Assembly: GCA_019022495.1 (NCBI GenBank)
Contig: JAFEKR010000002.1
Coordinates: 1,054,001-1,118,000 of the forward strand
Reading direction: 5' to 3'
Length of the DNA: 64,000 nucleotides
Origin: Epichloe hybrida
Lineage: Eukaryota > Ascomycota > Sordariomycetes > Hypocreales > Clavicipitaceae
Shown in pieces: positions 1 through 11,962 of the stretch. The notes beneath the pieces are model-generated. The model was not told the DNA's origin and did no database searches. It was given only the letters and a program-made list of their open reading frames with translations. The first letter of the stretch is position 1. Every line of letters starts with the position of its first letter. A program made the position numbers and the translations under genes.

Positions 1-762
1 GAAAGTAACTACCTAGGACTAAACTTTAGAGAATAGGTTTTAGTAAATAAATATTTACTTATTCTTATTAGTTTTAATAAAGTTCTTATTTACTTATAGC
101 TTATATTCTATTAGGAACCTTTATATAGTAAATAAGGCCTTATTACTATTATATAGGTTACCTATAGGGATAGGTTTTTATTTTACCTTAGGTATAGTTA
201 AGACTAGGTTAAAGGTAAGAGATAAAGTAAGATTAACTACTAGGGCACTAGGTTAGGCTATAATAAGTAATTAGGTTAAAGGTCTTATAGTATTTATAGT
301 TACTTATTATTAGAGGCACGTAAGCTTTACTATTTACTTATAAAGTATAAGTTAAAGTGTCTTAAATTAAGCTTATTAAGCTACTAGTAATGCTATAGTA
401 TTAAATAAGGGGGTTATTATCCCCTAGCTAGGTTAGTCTTATAGTTAAAGCGTGTCTATTATATCTATTAATATATCTATTAGTATTTCTATTATATCTT
501 TTAGTAGTTATTATAAAGAACTAAAGGAAGTCTCTTACTTATTATAGACTAGCCCCTAGGTAACTATGATAGGGCATTAATATAGTATTAAAAGACTTAA
601 GGAAAAAGGAGAAAGGAGAAAGGGTAAGAGACTATCCCTAGTAGTGCCTCTTATACCCCCTAGGCTACTTATATAAGCCTCCTTTCCTTACCCTAATTGC
701 TTTTACTAATCCCCTCTTTAACTACTATATAGATAATGCTTAGGTAAAGCCTAAGCCCTTAT
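1..762 (-). repeat. Left copy of the long direct repeat (probable 3' LTR, cut by the window start)
   Basis: The first 760 bases reappear with only scattered, mostly C/T and G/A differences at 10,708-11,463. Both copies begin gaaagtaactacctagg and share the tail aatgcttagg(c/t)aaagcc. The two copies flank reverse-transcriptase and integrase relics that read on the minus strand, so this copy would be the 3' LTR. Its outer end lies before the window, so the true LTR start cannot be seen; upstream of 10,708 there is nothing to compare with. Confidence 0.7.
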
Positions 763-930
763 AATTATAATTCTTAGTAATATAGCTTTCTTTTTTTGCC
801 TTTTATAAAGATTTTAGCTAAAGTTTATATAATCCTTAGTTATTCTTAATAAGAATAGCAAGTCTTTTAACTTTACCTAGTAAACCTATTAAATTATTAG
901 TAAAACTTATTATAAAAATTATAATAAATT

Positions 931-1223
931 ACTTACTATTTACTAAGCATTTAAATTCCTTAAAATCTTCCTTCTCTTTAATAAAAGAGATATCCTTAGT
1001 AAAATAGTAAAGATATTTACTATTTCTATAGGATTCTAAATCTTCCTTTAAAGAGGTTAATTTTATAAATTTAGTAATAATATCCTTTATAATAATATTA
1101 AAAATATGTGCAATCTAGTAGATATTATATGGCTTATAAATAATACTATTATAATTCTTATTAATATAAGAAGTTATAAAAGTATTATTATTAGAGCCAT
1201 TATCCCTAGTAAAACTATAAAAA
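931..1223 (-). pseudogene. Relic of a hAT-type transposase
   Basis: Read on the minus strand, this stretch stays open for roughly 95 codons with one TAG stop. It contains the string RDNGSNNNT followed about 30 residues later by IAHIFNIIIKD. These resemble the DNASNN and CxAHxLNL blocks of the hAT transposase catalytic core. Flanking sequence (about 780-1900) has the same composition and may hold the rest, but it is too mutated to follow. Assignment is by motif memory only. Whether it belonged to one of the nearby hAT-like elements is unknown. Confidence 0.5.
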
Positions 1224-2037
1224 GTTAGCTACTATTTAGATTCCTAATAGAATATATTAATATAAGACTAATAACTTACCTAAGGATATACTTAGGCTCT
1301 AAACTATAATCTCTAATAAGATTATTAAAGCATTAATAAATATAAGCCCTAGTATAAGAATTTAATAGATATTTAAAGCCTATAAGTTATAATATTAATA
1401 AATAAGAGTAAAATTAATTAGAAAAGGGGAATCTTACCTATAAGCTTATATTTAAGCTTAAAAGTAAGGCTAATCTAACTTGCTATAACTCCTAAGTAAG
1501 ACTTAGAATTTGTAGAAGTCTAAATATCTAACTAAATAGATATAAGACCTTAATATTATAACTAATATTAGATTTACTAAATAATCTAATGCTTAGAGGA
1601 ATTATACATAGAATTAATTCTATATATAATTATTTAATAGTTTAGTAAGAAAGCTAGATTATTATTCCTAGTATTAAGATTAGCTTTTATCTCTTAATAA
1701 AATTAAAGGAATACTTACCAAGAATAATATTCTAGTAATTCCTTAAAGGATTTACTATTTATAATAGTAAAAGGAATATTATTCTCTAGTATAAACTTAA
1801 TAACTAGAGTAATAGCCTTTTTAGATAAAAATTCCTTAATAATTATATTATTTTAAGGCCTTTTTATAGAAAAATAAGAGGTTAAAGAGGCTTATGTATT
1901 AGGTGGTGAATCTTGTTAGATTTTAGGTACTAAGAAATAGTTAGTAAAAGGAAATAATAGTAAATAAATAGAATTAAATACTTATAAGTAACCTTAAAAG
2001 GTTTTTTTTCTTCTAATTTAGAAGTTATAACCTTAGG

Positions 2038-3866
2038 CAGAGTATTGTTTGTAGTGTAGTTAATGTAGTTTTTAGGAAAAATTTGTATTTATAGTGTAGT
2101 TTTTTTTTTCTTATAGTTAGTGTAGTGTAGTTTTTTTTTTTTGTAGTGTAGTGTATTGTAGTTTTTTTTTTTTTATAGTTAGTATAGTGTAGTTTTTTTT
2201 TACTTATATTGTAGTGTAGTTAGTGTAGTTACTAACTACACTAACTACAAAAACTATAACATAGTATTAGTTAAAAAAAGTGGGCCTTTTTATTATATAA
2301 TATTATTATAAGGATTAAAAGAAAGCTAGTTATATAGAAGCTTTTATTATTACCTATTTTACTTAATTAGTTATAGAATTTATAATATTTACCTTTTTTT
2401 AAGGATTTTACTATAACTAGGGTTATTTATAATATTATACCTTTTTAATAATACTATTATACTTATTACTTTATTTTACTAATATAACTTTAAGAAAAAC
2501 TAACTTATTCTTTTATTTACTATTAATACTAATTATTTACTATTTCTATAATTTATTATTATTATTTTAATTAAAAATACCCTAAACTAATATAATATAA
2601 TTAGTTAATAAATCTAAATAAATAATAAGAAGTTAATAAAGTATATACTTAGTATTAATATATTATTAGTTATATAATAAAAACTTTAAAAAAGCTTAAA
2701 CTATTTATTTACTATTTAAACTAATTAAATATTACTTTAAGCTTTATAATTCTAAAGCTTTAAGAAGTTATATATAGTAACTTTATATATTATATTATAA
2801 TAATATATAAAGAAAGAATATAATAGACTAATATTTATAATTTATTAATAGATAACTAATAGTATTATTTTAATTACCCTATATAGCTTAAATAAGCTAT
2901 AAAAAATAAGTTTAACTTGTTTTTAAAAATAATACTAGGACTTAGTTTTATATAATATACTATACTTATTATAAAAGCTTTAATAACTTTAATAACCTTA
3001 ATTACTATTATTACTATAATTACTATTATTTTACTTTTATTATTATTTTAAAAAAAACATAAAAGAGAAAACATTTTTATAATATTAATATTTTTAAAAA
3101 CCTTAAAATACTAAGTTATTAAAAACTATAGCTTTTACTATAGTAATTTACTTATAATTACTAGTATTTAAATTTAAGTTATTTATTTATTATTTATTTA
3201 TTATTAAACTTTAACACTAATAATATTATAAGTAATCTTAGTAATCTTAGTAATCTTAGTAATCTTAGTAATATTAGTATTATAAGCTATTATAAGCTAT
3301 TATAAGCTATAATAAGATATAATAAGCTATAATAAGATATAATAAGCTATAATAAGATATAATAAGCTACTTATATTAAGTTTACTAGTAGTTCTTTTTA
3401 TAGTTTTTTTTAAAATAAGTAATAATAATAATTTATAGAAATAGTAAATAATATAATAAGAAGGTTTTTCTTTAAGTTATATTAGTAAAATAAAGCATTA
3501 AGTTAAATAGTATTATTAAAAAAAGTATAATGTTATATATAACCTTACTTAGTTATAATAAAATTATTAAAATAATATTATATTATAAATTCTATAAATA
3601 ATTTAATAAAATAGGTAAGAATAAAAGCTTTTATATAACTAGCTTTCTTTTAACCTTAATAATACTAATAACTAATAAAAAGTCTAATACTACATTTGTA
3701 GTATTTGTAGTTAGTGTAGTTTAGGAAAAAAATTTGTAGTGTAATGTATTATAGTTTTTTTTTCCTTGTAGTTAGTGTAGTTTATAGTGTAGTGTAGTTT
3801 ATAGTGTAGTTACTACACTACACTACGAATACTACACTACACTACACGTTTTAGTGCAATACTCTG
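2038..3866. mobile_element. Fold-back element with hAT-like ends, nested in the retroelement
   Basis: The ends are CAGAGTATTG and CAATACTCTG, followed inward by subterminal TGTAGTGTAG repeats. The inversion continues inward: about 2038-2565 matches the reverse complement of about 3413-3866, for example the string aagaaagctagttatat near 2320 and its complement near 3640. The arms are therefore about 450-530 bp, with an AT-rich centre carrying tandem repeats. The flanks (accttagg / ctatagga) give no clean target duplication. No transposase frame survives inside. Confidence 0.6.
3236..3370. repeat. Tandem repeats inside the fold-back element
   Basis: A 9-bp unit (agtaatctt) is repeated about five times, then a 10-bp unit (ataagctatt) about three times, then a 20-bp unit (aataagctataataagatat) about three and a half times. 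The same 10-bp unit recurs at about 10,369-10,401 inside the second hAT-like element, which suggests the two elements are related. Confidence 0.7.
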
Positions 3867-5749
3867 CTATAGGAGTAGCTACTTTTACTATACTAATATC
3901 TTATTTTATTAGTAAGTACCTTATAAAGAGAAACTTTAATAATAAATAGTATACTATACTTAAATTAGTCTAGTGTTCCTATAGTCCTTATATTAAATAA
4001 GCTCTTATTACTAATATCTTAAACTATTATTTACCCTAAAGTAAGGAGTTATATTCTCCTTATTAGTAATATTATATTACCTATATATAGTACACTAGGC
4101 TTTTATTTACTAACTTATAACTCTAATATACCCTTAAGGATCTTAAGGCTAAAATTACTATAAGTATATATATTATTAAACCTAGAGTCCCTAAGACTAT
4201 AATTACTAAGAAAAAGATACCTATTTTATTATAAAGATATTACTATCTTATTAGTTACTAGAACGCTCTCCTTAGCTAGGTATAATTTAACCTAGCTTTT
4301 ATATACTTAGCTCTTAGAGTATCTTTAGCTATAAACACCCCTATAATAAATATAACTAGCCTTAATATTATTCCCTTTATTAGCACTAGCCCTTTAGCTA
4401 GTTATAGTATAGCATAGTCTATATAATAAGTTACTAGTATTTTATTCTAATAAAACTAATAGGTTATTAGTAGCTTAAATACTATACGCAAAGAAATATA
4501 TAAATAGTTTACTACCTTTATCTAGGCACTTACCTCTTATTATTATAGTAAGAACTAATACTATTATTAAATTACTAATTTAGGTAATAACTCTCTTTTC
4601 TATTATTACTAGTAGCTTACTTATTTTCTCTTTAAGTTAAAGTTAGCTAGTTTTTCTCTTAAATATACCCTTAGAAACCCTAGAGCTAGCTAATCCCTAG
4701 CTAGAAATAATATTCCTTATCTTACTAGAATTACTATCCTTACTTACTATCCCTCTCTTTATACTTTAGTTATACTTTTACTTATATATACTCTATATAC
4801 TAACCTTACTTATACTATCTAAAACCTAGGTTATATCCCTAGTAAATAACTCTTTATACTATAACTATTACTAGGTAAATATACTATAGCTATATTAGTA
4901 AAGTACTAACTCTAAATAAAGGTAATATATACTTATATAAACTCTTTTATTAATTTAAATAAAGACTTAGAGAATAATTATTCCCTTTAAGTAATAGTAA
5001 TAAACTATAATATACTAGTGTCTTAGATATATATAGAAGTCTTTATAAGTAAATAAGTTTTCTAAAATTAACTTAGTTTATTATTATATTATATATCTCC
5101 TTATTTTACCTTAAACTTATTAAGGGCTTATATTTATACTATATTCTCTAATAGTTCTTATATAAGCTATATATAGCTTACTTACTTAATAAGTATATTA
5201 TATCTCTTACCTTAGCCTAGGGTATTTTAAGCTACTAGGATTTACTTAACCTAATATTTCTTAATAAGTTTATTATTACCCTTTACTAGGACTTATTTTA
5301 GTTTTAGATAGGAGTCTTAGAGCTTCTAACTAAGGAGAGAGTTCTTTATAGTATATTTAATAAGGTTTATATAAAATACTAGGTAAATACCTCTTAGGAT
5401 ATTAAGCTATACTATAAGTAATATTAGGACTTTTATAACTATATACTTTATTACTACCTAATTAAGTTTCTATAAGGGGTAGTTAATTTTAATATTTTTA
5501 AGTAAAAGCTATACCTTATCTCTTACCTAAAACTATTTTACTAGCTAATATAAAGTAAATATATCTAGTAATAACTAGACTAGCTTTAGATTATAGCTAT
5601 ATAGTAGCTTATTTAAGCTAACTCCTATTATAGAAAATAGCCTATTATTAATTATAAGCTAGTAAGTAGCTAGATATTTTAGCTAGTTAAACTATAAGAA
5701 AGAGACTATAATATATAGTATTACCTATACCTCTTAGTTTACTTACTTA

Positions 5750-7770
5750 GTATTACTATTAGTCTATAGGTAATATAATATAGAAAGTAATTAATTAATC
5801 CTAACTAGGGAGCATAATATTATCTAAAACTTTCCTAACTAATCTAAACTATAATCTATAATAATTAATTAAGGAAACCCCCTAAACTATTACTAAACTA
5901 TTTTAAACCTCTTTATATATTCCTTAGCTTTTATAGATATTATAGCCTTAAGCTAAATAAATTTAAAGAGTTAATCTATAATAACTATTAGGTATTATGG
6001 TTTTTCTAGGGATAGTGCTAGTAAGTTTATTATAAAGTTAATAAAGATTTATAACTAAAACTAGTTAGGGATAGGTAAAGGCTTTAGTAAGCCCTAGTAA
6101 TATTAATAGCTCTTATAACTACTATAGTAATAATAGTTATAAATAAACCTAGTAATATCTTATAATATCCTATCCTAGTGAAACTACTATTATAAGATTT
6201 AAAACGTGGTATTATAGCCTAGGTGCCTTACTACTAGTAAATTATAGTATTACTATATTAGGGTTATTATAAGAGGCTCCTAAGCTAGGACTTAGGTATA
6301 GCCCTTAAACTAAAGTGCCTTATAAGTGCTTATAGAATAATTTACTACTTACTCCCTTATAAGTACCTTAATAAAAAACCTCTAGGCCCTTTCCTAGATA
6401 GCCTTTAATTAAATACTATATATAAGGTTAAAGATAATAGCTTAGTCCTATAAGGTCTAAAGGTATTTAGTAGTAAAGAAAACCTTACTAGCTAGTAATA
6501 GCGCTATACTACTATTATCCTACTATTTATCTAGTATTAGTAAGAGTTATATAATAGTAATAGGTTATAGGATATATCCTATTCTAGAGGTTACCCCTTT
6601 TTAGTCTTATTTCCTTTAGGAAAGAGCATTAAGCTACTATACCTATATACTAGGTTTATACTAGAGATAGAAATTAAATAGTATAAGTGTATTTACCTAT
6701 TAAGCCTATTACTCTAATATTAACTAAGGAGTTATAAAGTACTTTAGGTTCTTATAGTCTATATAGATTATAAATAGACTAGAAACGCCCTATAGCTTAG
6801 CTAACTATGCCTTAAGGCATAAGATAATAGCTAATAATTCCTTATTATAAATTATATAGTTCTTTTATAAGAATATAAGGCTAGTAAAGTAATAAGTAAC
6901 TAGGTATATAACGCTATCCTAGCCTTATTAGGAAAGGCATTCTCTAATAGCTATTTCTAAATAATTAGCTTTTACTACTATAGGGAGATTTAGATCTTAT
7001 TATACTAGTACTAAGTATATAATAAAGGTATCTTTTAACCTATTAAAGGCATTATTCTCTTTAGGCCTCTATTAAAAAGGGACATTTCTCTTAGTTAATT
7101 ATATTAGTAATACTACTAGTTCTAAAAAGTTACTAATAAAGTTATAGTAAAAGTTAGTAAACCCTAGGAAGCTATAGACCCCCTAAAGTTTTATTAAGGC
7201 TACTTATTCCCTAATAGCTATAACCTTTACTAGATCTAGATAAATAAAATAACTTACTATAATAATATATCCTAGGTATTAAACCTCCTTTACTATAAAT
7301 ATAGACTTATTAAGGTCTAAGTATAACCCTATAGCCCTTAAGTAGCCTAATATTACCTAGACCTAGCTATATAGTCTTTCCTTAATCTCCCTAAGTAAAT
7401 TAAGATATTATCTAAGTATACTATAATAAAATCCCCTAATATATCCTCTAAGGACTTATTAATATAATATTAGAATATTACTAGTGTGCTAGCTAGGCTA
7501 AAGGGGCAAATTAGTTACTTAAATAGCCTAAAACTAGTTTAAAACGCTATTAGGTACTCCTAGCCCTTAGTAATTTATAGCTTATAAAACACTATATAAA
7601 TATTTACCTTTATAAACTAGTGTGCCTAGGATAAGGAATAGAGTATTTCCTTAATTAATAGGAGAGAATAGTAATCCTATACTATTATCTTATTAAGAGT
7701 GTAGTAATCTATATAAAAACGCTAACCCTTATTAGCCTTTTTAATAAGGAGAACTAGAGCTATAGCTAAT
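5750..7770 (-). pseudogene. Decayed Ty3/gypsy polyprotein (reverse transcriptase, RNase H, integrase)
   Basis: On the minus strand, about 7,770 down to 7,400 reads as a gypsy-type reverse transcriptase: a VLLIKK...RFYIDY block, then LVCPF and the VYLDNI active-site region. Many TAG/TAA stops sit where Trp or Gln codons are expected. Around 6,850-6,740 a KELLAII block marks RNase H, and about 6,060-5,780 reads like an integrase core. The order RT-RNaseH-integrase fits Ty3/gypsy (Metaviridae-type) elements. The remains probably extend to about 4,000 on one side and 9,230 on the other. The gene is long dead. Confidence 0.75.
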
Positions 7771-9241
7771 AATAAGCTAGTATAGATTTAACCCTTATCT
7801 ATTAAGTCTATAATCTAGTGTCTAACCTCTAAAAGCTAGTCCCTTAGTATATTATATAGCAGTCCCTAAGGGAGTATTAGTTTAAATCTATCCTAATTCT
7901 TATATAAGTATATATAGTAATTAAGGGACCCCTAGTAAGGAGGTAAGCTATTAGCTCTAGCTTTATTAAAAAGGTCTATGAAGTTAGCTAACTCCTTAGG
8001 TAATGTTAATATATCTAGGCTATTTAGTTTTATCTTAGGCACTATAATTTATAGTACTATTATTATCTCCCTAAGGCTTATAGTAATAAATATTATAAAA
8101 GTGTCCTTTCTCTAGTATACCTAGCGCGCTTCTATAGTATATAAGGACCTAATAATCCCTTATACTAGAGTCTTTACCCTATATATAAAGGCTTTAAAGA
8201 TATATAAGCCCTTTATTACTTTAATAACTAATTACTGTTTTACTACGTAAATAACCACATTATAATATTCTAGCTATAGTATCCTAAGTATAATGTCTTA
8301 TATAAGGCCTAGGATAATATATAAAGACACTAATAACTCCTAGTTATTAATGTCTATTCTAGTGTATACTATATAGGTAATTAAGGAGGTATTTTTCTAT
8401 ACTCTCTTTCCTCTCCTTTTTATTTTTACTATAGTCTAAATATACTTTCTCTTTAGTAATTATATAAGCTCTAGGCTAAACTATTTTACTACTAACTTAC
8501 TTATAGCACTATAATAATTATAACTATAATTAATCTAAATATTAATATAATAATATATATTAAAGAGTATAGGAATTAAGAATAGTAGTTAGTTTATATA
8601 TTATACTATATCTTACTTTAACTCTATATAGCTTAAATAGTTATCCTATATTATAGTATATAGTTAGTCTCCTTACTCTTATATAAGACTTTGCTTAAGA
8701 GCTACTTATTTTCTATAGGGGGAATATTTACTTTCTTATTTACACTTTCCTTATTTACTCTATATAAGTTAATGCTAACCTATAGGGGATAGGGTAAGAG
8801 GAAGGTACACTCCTAAATATAGTAATCCTTAGATTTATATTATAGGTAGTATCTTTCCTAATAGTATTTAGCTAACTTTACTTCTAATACTTATTTAGCC
8901 TATTATATATTTATAGCTAGCTTTAGACCCTTCTCCTTCTTAACTAGCTTATTCTATTTTCCTAATTAAGTCCTTATTACATATACCTTAGTTATTAGCA
9001 TATTACCCTTATAATTAGTCTAAGGTATAGGTTTAGCTAGCTATAGTTTACATTAGGACTAGTACTTATTCTCTATAGTAAGGGCCTTAATATTAACTAT
9101 AATCTTATAATACTATATAATAGCTATATGCCACACGCTTTAGCTAATACCCTAGCCTATGCTAATTTCTCTTAAACGCTTATTAAGCGCTTATTAAAGC
9201 TTTACTAGCTTTATATTATCCCCCTAATAATCCCCTCTTAC

Positions 9242-10523
9242 CAGAGCTTTACATGTAGTGTAGTAAATGTAGTATTTTGACTTTCCTTGTAGTATGTAGT
9301 GTAGTGAATTGTAGTGTAGTGTAGTAAATACTACACTACACTACAAATACTACATGTAGTGTAGTAATAATAAAAAAGTGGGGTATTATATAGTTTTATA
9401 ATATTCCTTAGATTTTTCTTAATTAATTTAATATTAGCTGTTTTTTTATTATAATTTAGTTATTTAGTTATAAATTCTTAAAGTTTAATATTATTAAGAT
9501 TATTAAGCTAATTATAGGTATATAGAAGCTAAATAAGGTATATTTTAGTTTATAATTATAACCTATTCTTTTCCCTTAATTATAGAGGTTACTTTATCTT
9601 AATATCTTTTTCTTTAGATTTACTATTTATTTTAGTATGCTTTTTTTACTTAAAATATAGGAATTACCCTAAAGAAATTATTTTTTATTATATATAAATA
9701 AGACTAAAACTCTAATAATATTATATATATATATATAACTATCTTATTAATAAGAGAATATTAAAATTTAACTAATAAAGAAGTTCCTAGTAATATAGCT
9801 ATTTTATTAGAGTTATAAATAATTATATTAACTTTAAGGGTTTTTTTAGTAAAAGGAATAGTAAAAGTACTAAGTAAAGTTACTTAAAAAGAACTTAAAT
9901 ATTTAATTATAGATTTAATAAATATATATAATGAATTTTCCTTAGTATTAAAGTTATTTAAAAATAAGCTTTAAAAGTAAGTTAAATAATATAGATTATC
10001 TTTAGTTTTCTTACTTAGTAATATAGTTTTTTCTAAAAATAGGTCTAAAAGTAGGTCTAAAAGTGGGTCCTTATACCTATAGGTAACTTCTTTATAGCTT
10101 TCTTGCTTAAATATAAGATTTTTACTTAAACAAAGGAATTTTTATAAAAGTAAGTCTATAAATAGGTCTTTATAACTATAAGTAACTTCTCTATAGCTTT
10201 CTTACTTAAATATATAATTTTTACTTAAAAGAGAGAGATTTTTATAAAAGTAAGTTTATAAGTAAGTTATTATAACTATAACTTACTTCTTTATAGCTTT
10301 CTTACTTATATATATGATTTTTACTTAAAGGAAATACTTATTAATACTAATAGCTAATAAATTTATAAGCTATTATAAGCTATTATAAGCTATTATAAGC
10401 TATTTACTATAAATACTACAAAATACTACAAAATACTACATGTAGTGTAATGTAATAAAAATTTTTCCTTATAGTATAGTATATAGTGTAGTGTAATGTA
10501 GTGTAGTGTAGTGCAAAGCTCTG
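9242..10523. mobile_element. hAT-like non-autonomous element with perfect 8-bp target duplication
   Basis: The ends are inverted: CAGAGCTTTACA on the left and TGCAAAGCTCTG on the right. An identical CCTCTTAC lies immediately outside at 9,234-9,241 and 10,524-10,531. An 8-bp duplication and CAGAG-type ends are hallmarks of the hAT superfamily. Both ends carry subterminal TGTAGTGTAG-type repeats. The 1,282-bp interior is AT-rich with no coding frame. It also carries a 10-bp tandem repeat at about 10,369-10,401. It sits inside the retroelement, between the right LTR and the coding relics. Confidence 0.8.
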
Positions 10524-10707
10524 CCTCTTACTAATAAGAGCTTCTTTATAAAGTAAATAAAGAATATAGAAAATAGCTCCCTTAGGCCTTATTTTATCTA
10601 GTTAAGTTCTATAAGAGCTATCTCTTACTTATATAAATTAAAGAATATAAACCTAAGGTATTCTAGGAATTTAGCTAGGTTAAAATTATAAATACTGCCT
10701 TATTTAA

Positions 10708-11463
10708 AGAAAGTAACTACCTAGGACTAGACTTTAGAGAATAGGTTCTAGTAAATAAATATTTACTTATTTTTATTAGTTTTAATAAAGTCCTTATTTA
10801 CCTATAGCTTATATTCTATTAGAAACTTTTATATAGTAAATAAGGCCTTATTACTATTATATAGGTTACCTATAGGGATAGGTTTTTATTTTACCCTAGG
10901 TATAGTTAAGACTAAGTTAAAGGTAAGAGGTAAAGTAAGGTTTATTATTAAGGTATTAGGCTAGGCTATAATAGGTAATTAGGTTAAGGGTCCTATAGTA
11001 TTTATAGTTACTTATTATTAGAGGTATATAAGTTTTACTATTTACTTATTAAGTATAAGTTAAAGTATCTTAAATTAAGCCTATTAAGCTACTAGTAATA
11101 CTATAGTATTAGATAAGGGAGTTATTATTCCCTAGCTAGGTTAGTCTTATAGTTAGAGCGTGTTTACTATATCTATTAATATATCTATTAGTATTTCTAT
11201 TATATCTTTTAGTAGTTATTAAAAAGGACTAAAGGAAGTCTCTTAATTATTATAGACTAGCCCCTAGGTAACTATAATAAGGCGTTAATATAGTATTAAG
11301 AGACTTAAGGAAAAAGGAGGAAGGGTAAGAGACTATTCCTAGTAGTGCCTCTTATACCCCCTTAGCTACTTATATAAGCCTCCTTTCCTTACCCTAATTG
11401 CTTTTACCACTCCTCTCTCTAACTACTATACAAACAATGCTTAGGCAAAGCCTAAGCCCTTAT
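10708..11463 (-). repeat. Right copy of the long direct repeat (probable 5' LTR)
   Basis: Near-copy of positions 1-762. It would be the 5' LTR of the minus-strand gypsy element. Its last 60 bases keep CpA dinucleotides (for example caaacaatgcttaggcaaagcc) where the left copy has TpA. This copy therefore seems to have suffered less RIP near unique DNA. The LTR may begin further left than 10,708. Confidence 0.7.
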
Positions 11464-11950
11464 ATTATATTTACTTTTACCTTAGTTTCCTTCTAAAAAA
11501 AGAAAATTACTAGTATTACAACTATTAGGTAAACTACAGGGGAATATAAAGTATATTTACTAACGCTACACTATAATTAGCTACACTTATACGCATGGCA
11601 TATACGTAACTCACGACCCCTCAAGACCTTTGGCCACGTAGCCCCTTAGCTAGTAATAATAACAACTATTAACACATTATTAAACAGACCTCTTATTCGC
11701 ACTAGTGCACTTACCTTGTTAAGCCAACAGATAGCTTAACTAGCTAATATTATACGCGTTCTACGTGTTATATAAGCTTTACCCCTTACATACATGATAC
11801 CAGTGATACCACAGCGCATTGGTCTAAATCATAACACGGCACGCTGCCCAGGCAACATTTATTGCATCATCGTCAACAGCCGATATTTGGACCCCAGTTG
11901 CTAGCCAGCTTACATGCATACATATGGTGCTTGATATGCCATCCATGCCC
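11464..11950. other. Transition from RIP block to unique DNA; promoter of the aminotransferase
   Basis: Composition changes gradually from AT-rich to normal between about 11,470 and 11,780. No gene or further repeat was seen. The stretch must contain the promoter of the following aminotransferase gene. Confidence 0.6.
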
Positions 11951-11962
11951 ATGGAAAATTGA
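11951..11962 (+). promoter_or_regulatory. Minimal upstream ORF abutting the aminotransferase start
   Basis: ATG GAA AAT TGA is followed directly by the first ATG of the aminotransferase frame. A ribosome terminating here sits on the next start codon. This would matter only if transcription begins upstream of 11,951. If translation really starts at the next in-frame ATG (12,017), it is a leader uORF. Confidence 0.4.

Larger units (their letters stand above)
1..11570. other. AT-rich, RIP-like repeat block
   Basis: The whole stretch is very rich in TA dinucleotides and poor in CpA, TpG and CpG. No ATG-started reading frame of gene length survives on either strand. This is the pattern left by repeat-induced point mutation in Pezizomycotina. 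It contains nested transposable elements listed separately. Base composition returns to normal across roughly 11,470-11,780, where CpA and TpG reappear. RIP is inferred from composition; no index was computed. Confidence 0.9.

Noticed and set aside
5750..7770. TAG stops in the gypsy pol as editing sites
   Set aside because: Here TAG and TAA stops occur everywhere together with massive TpA enrichment, so RIP is the simple explanation.
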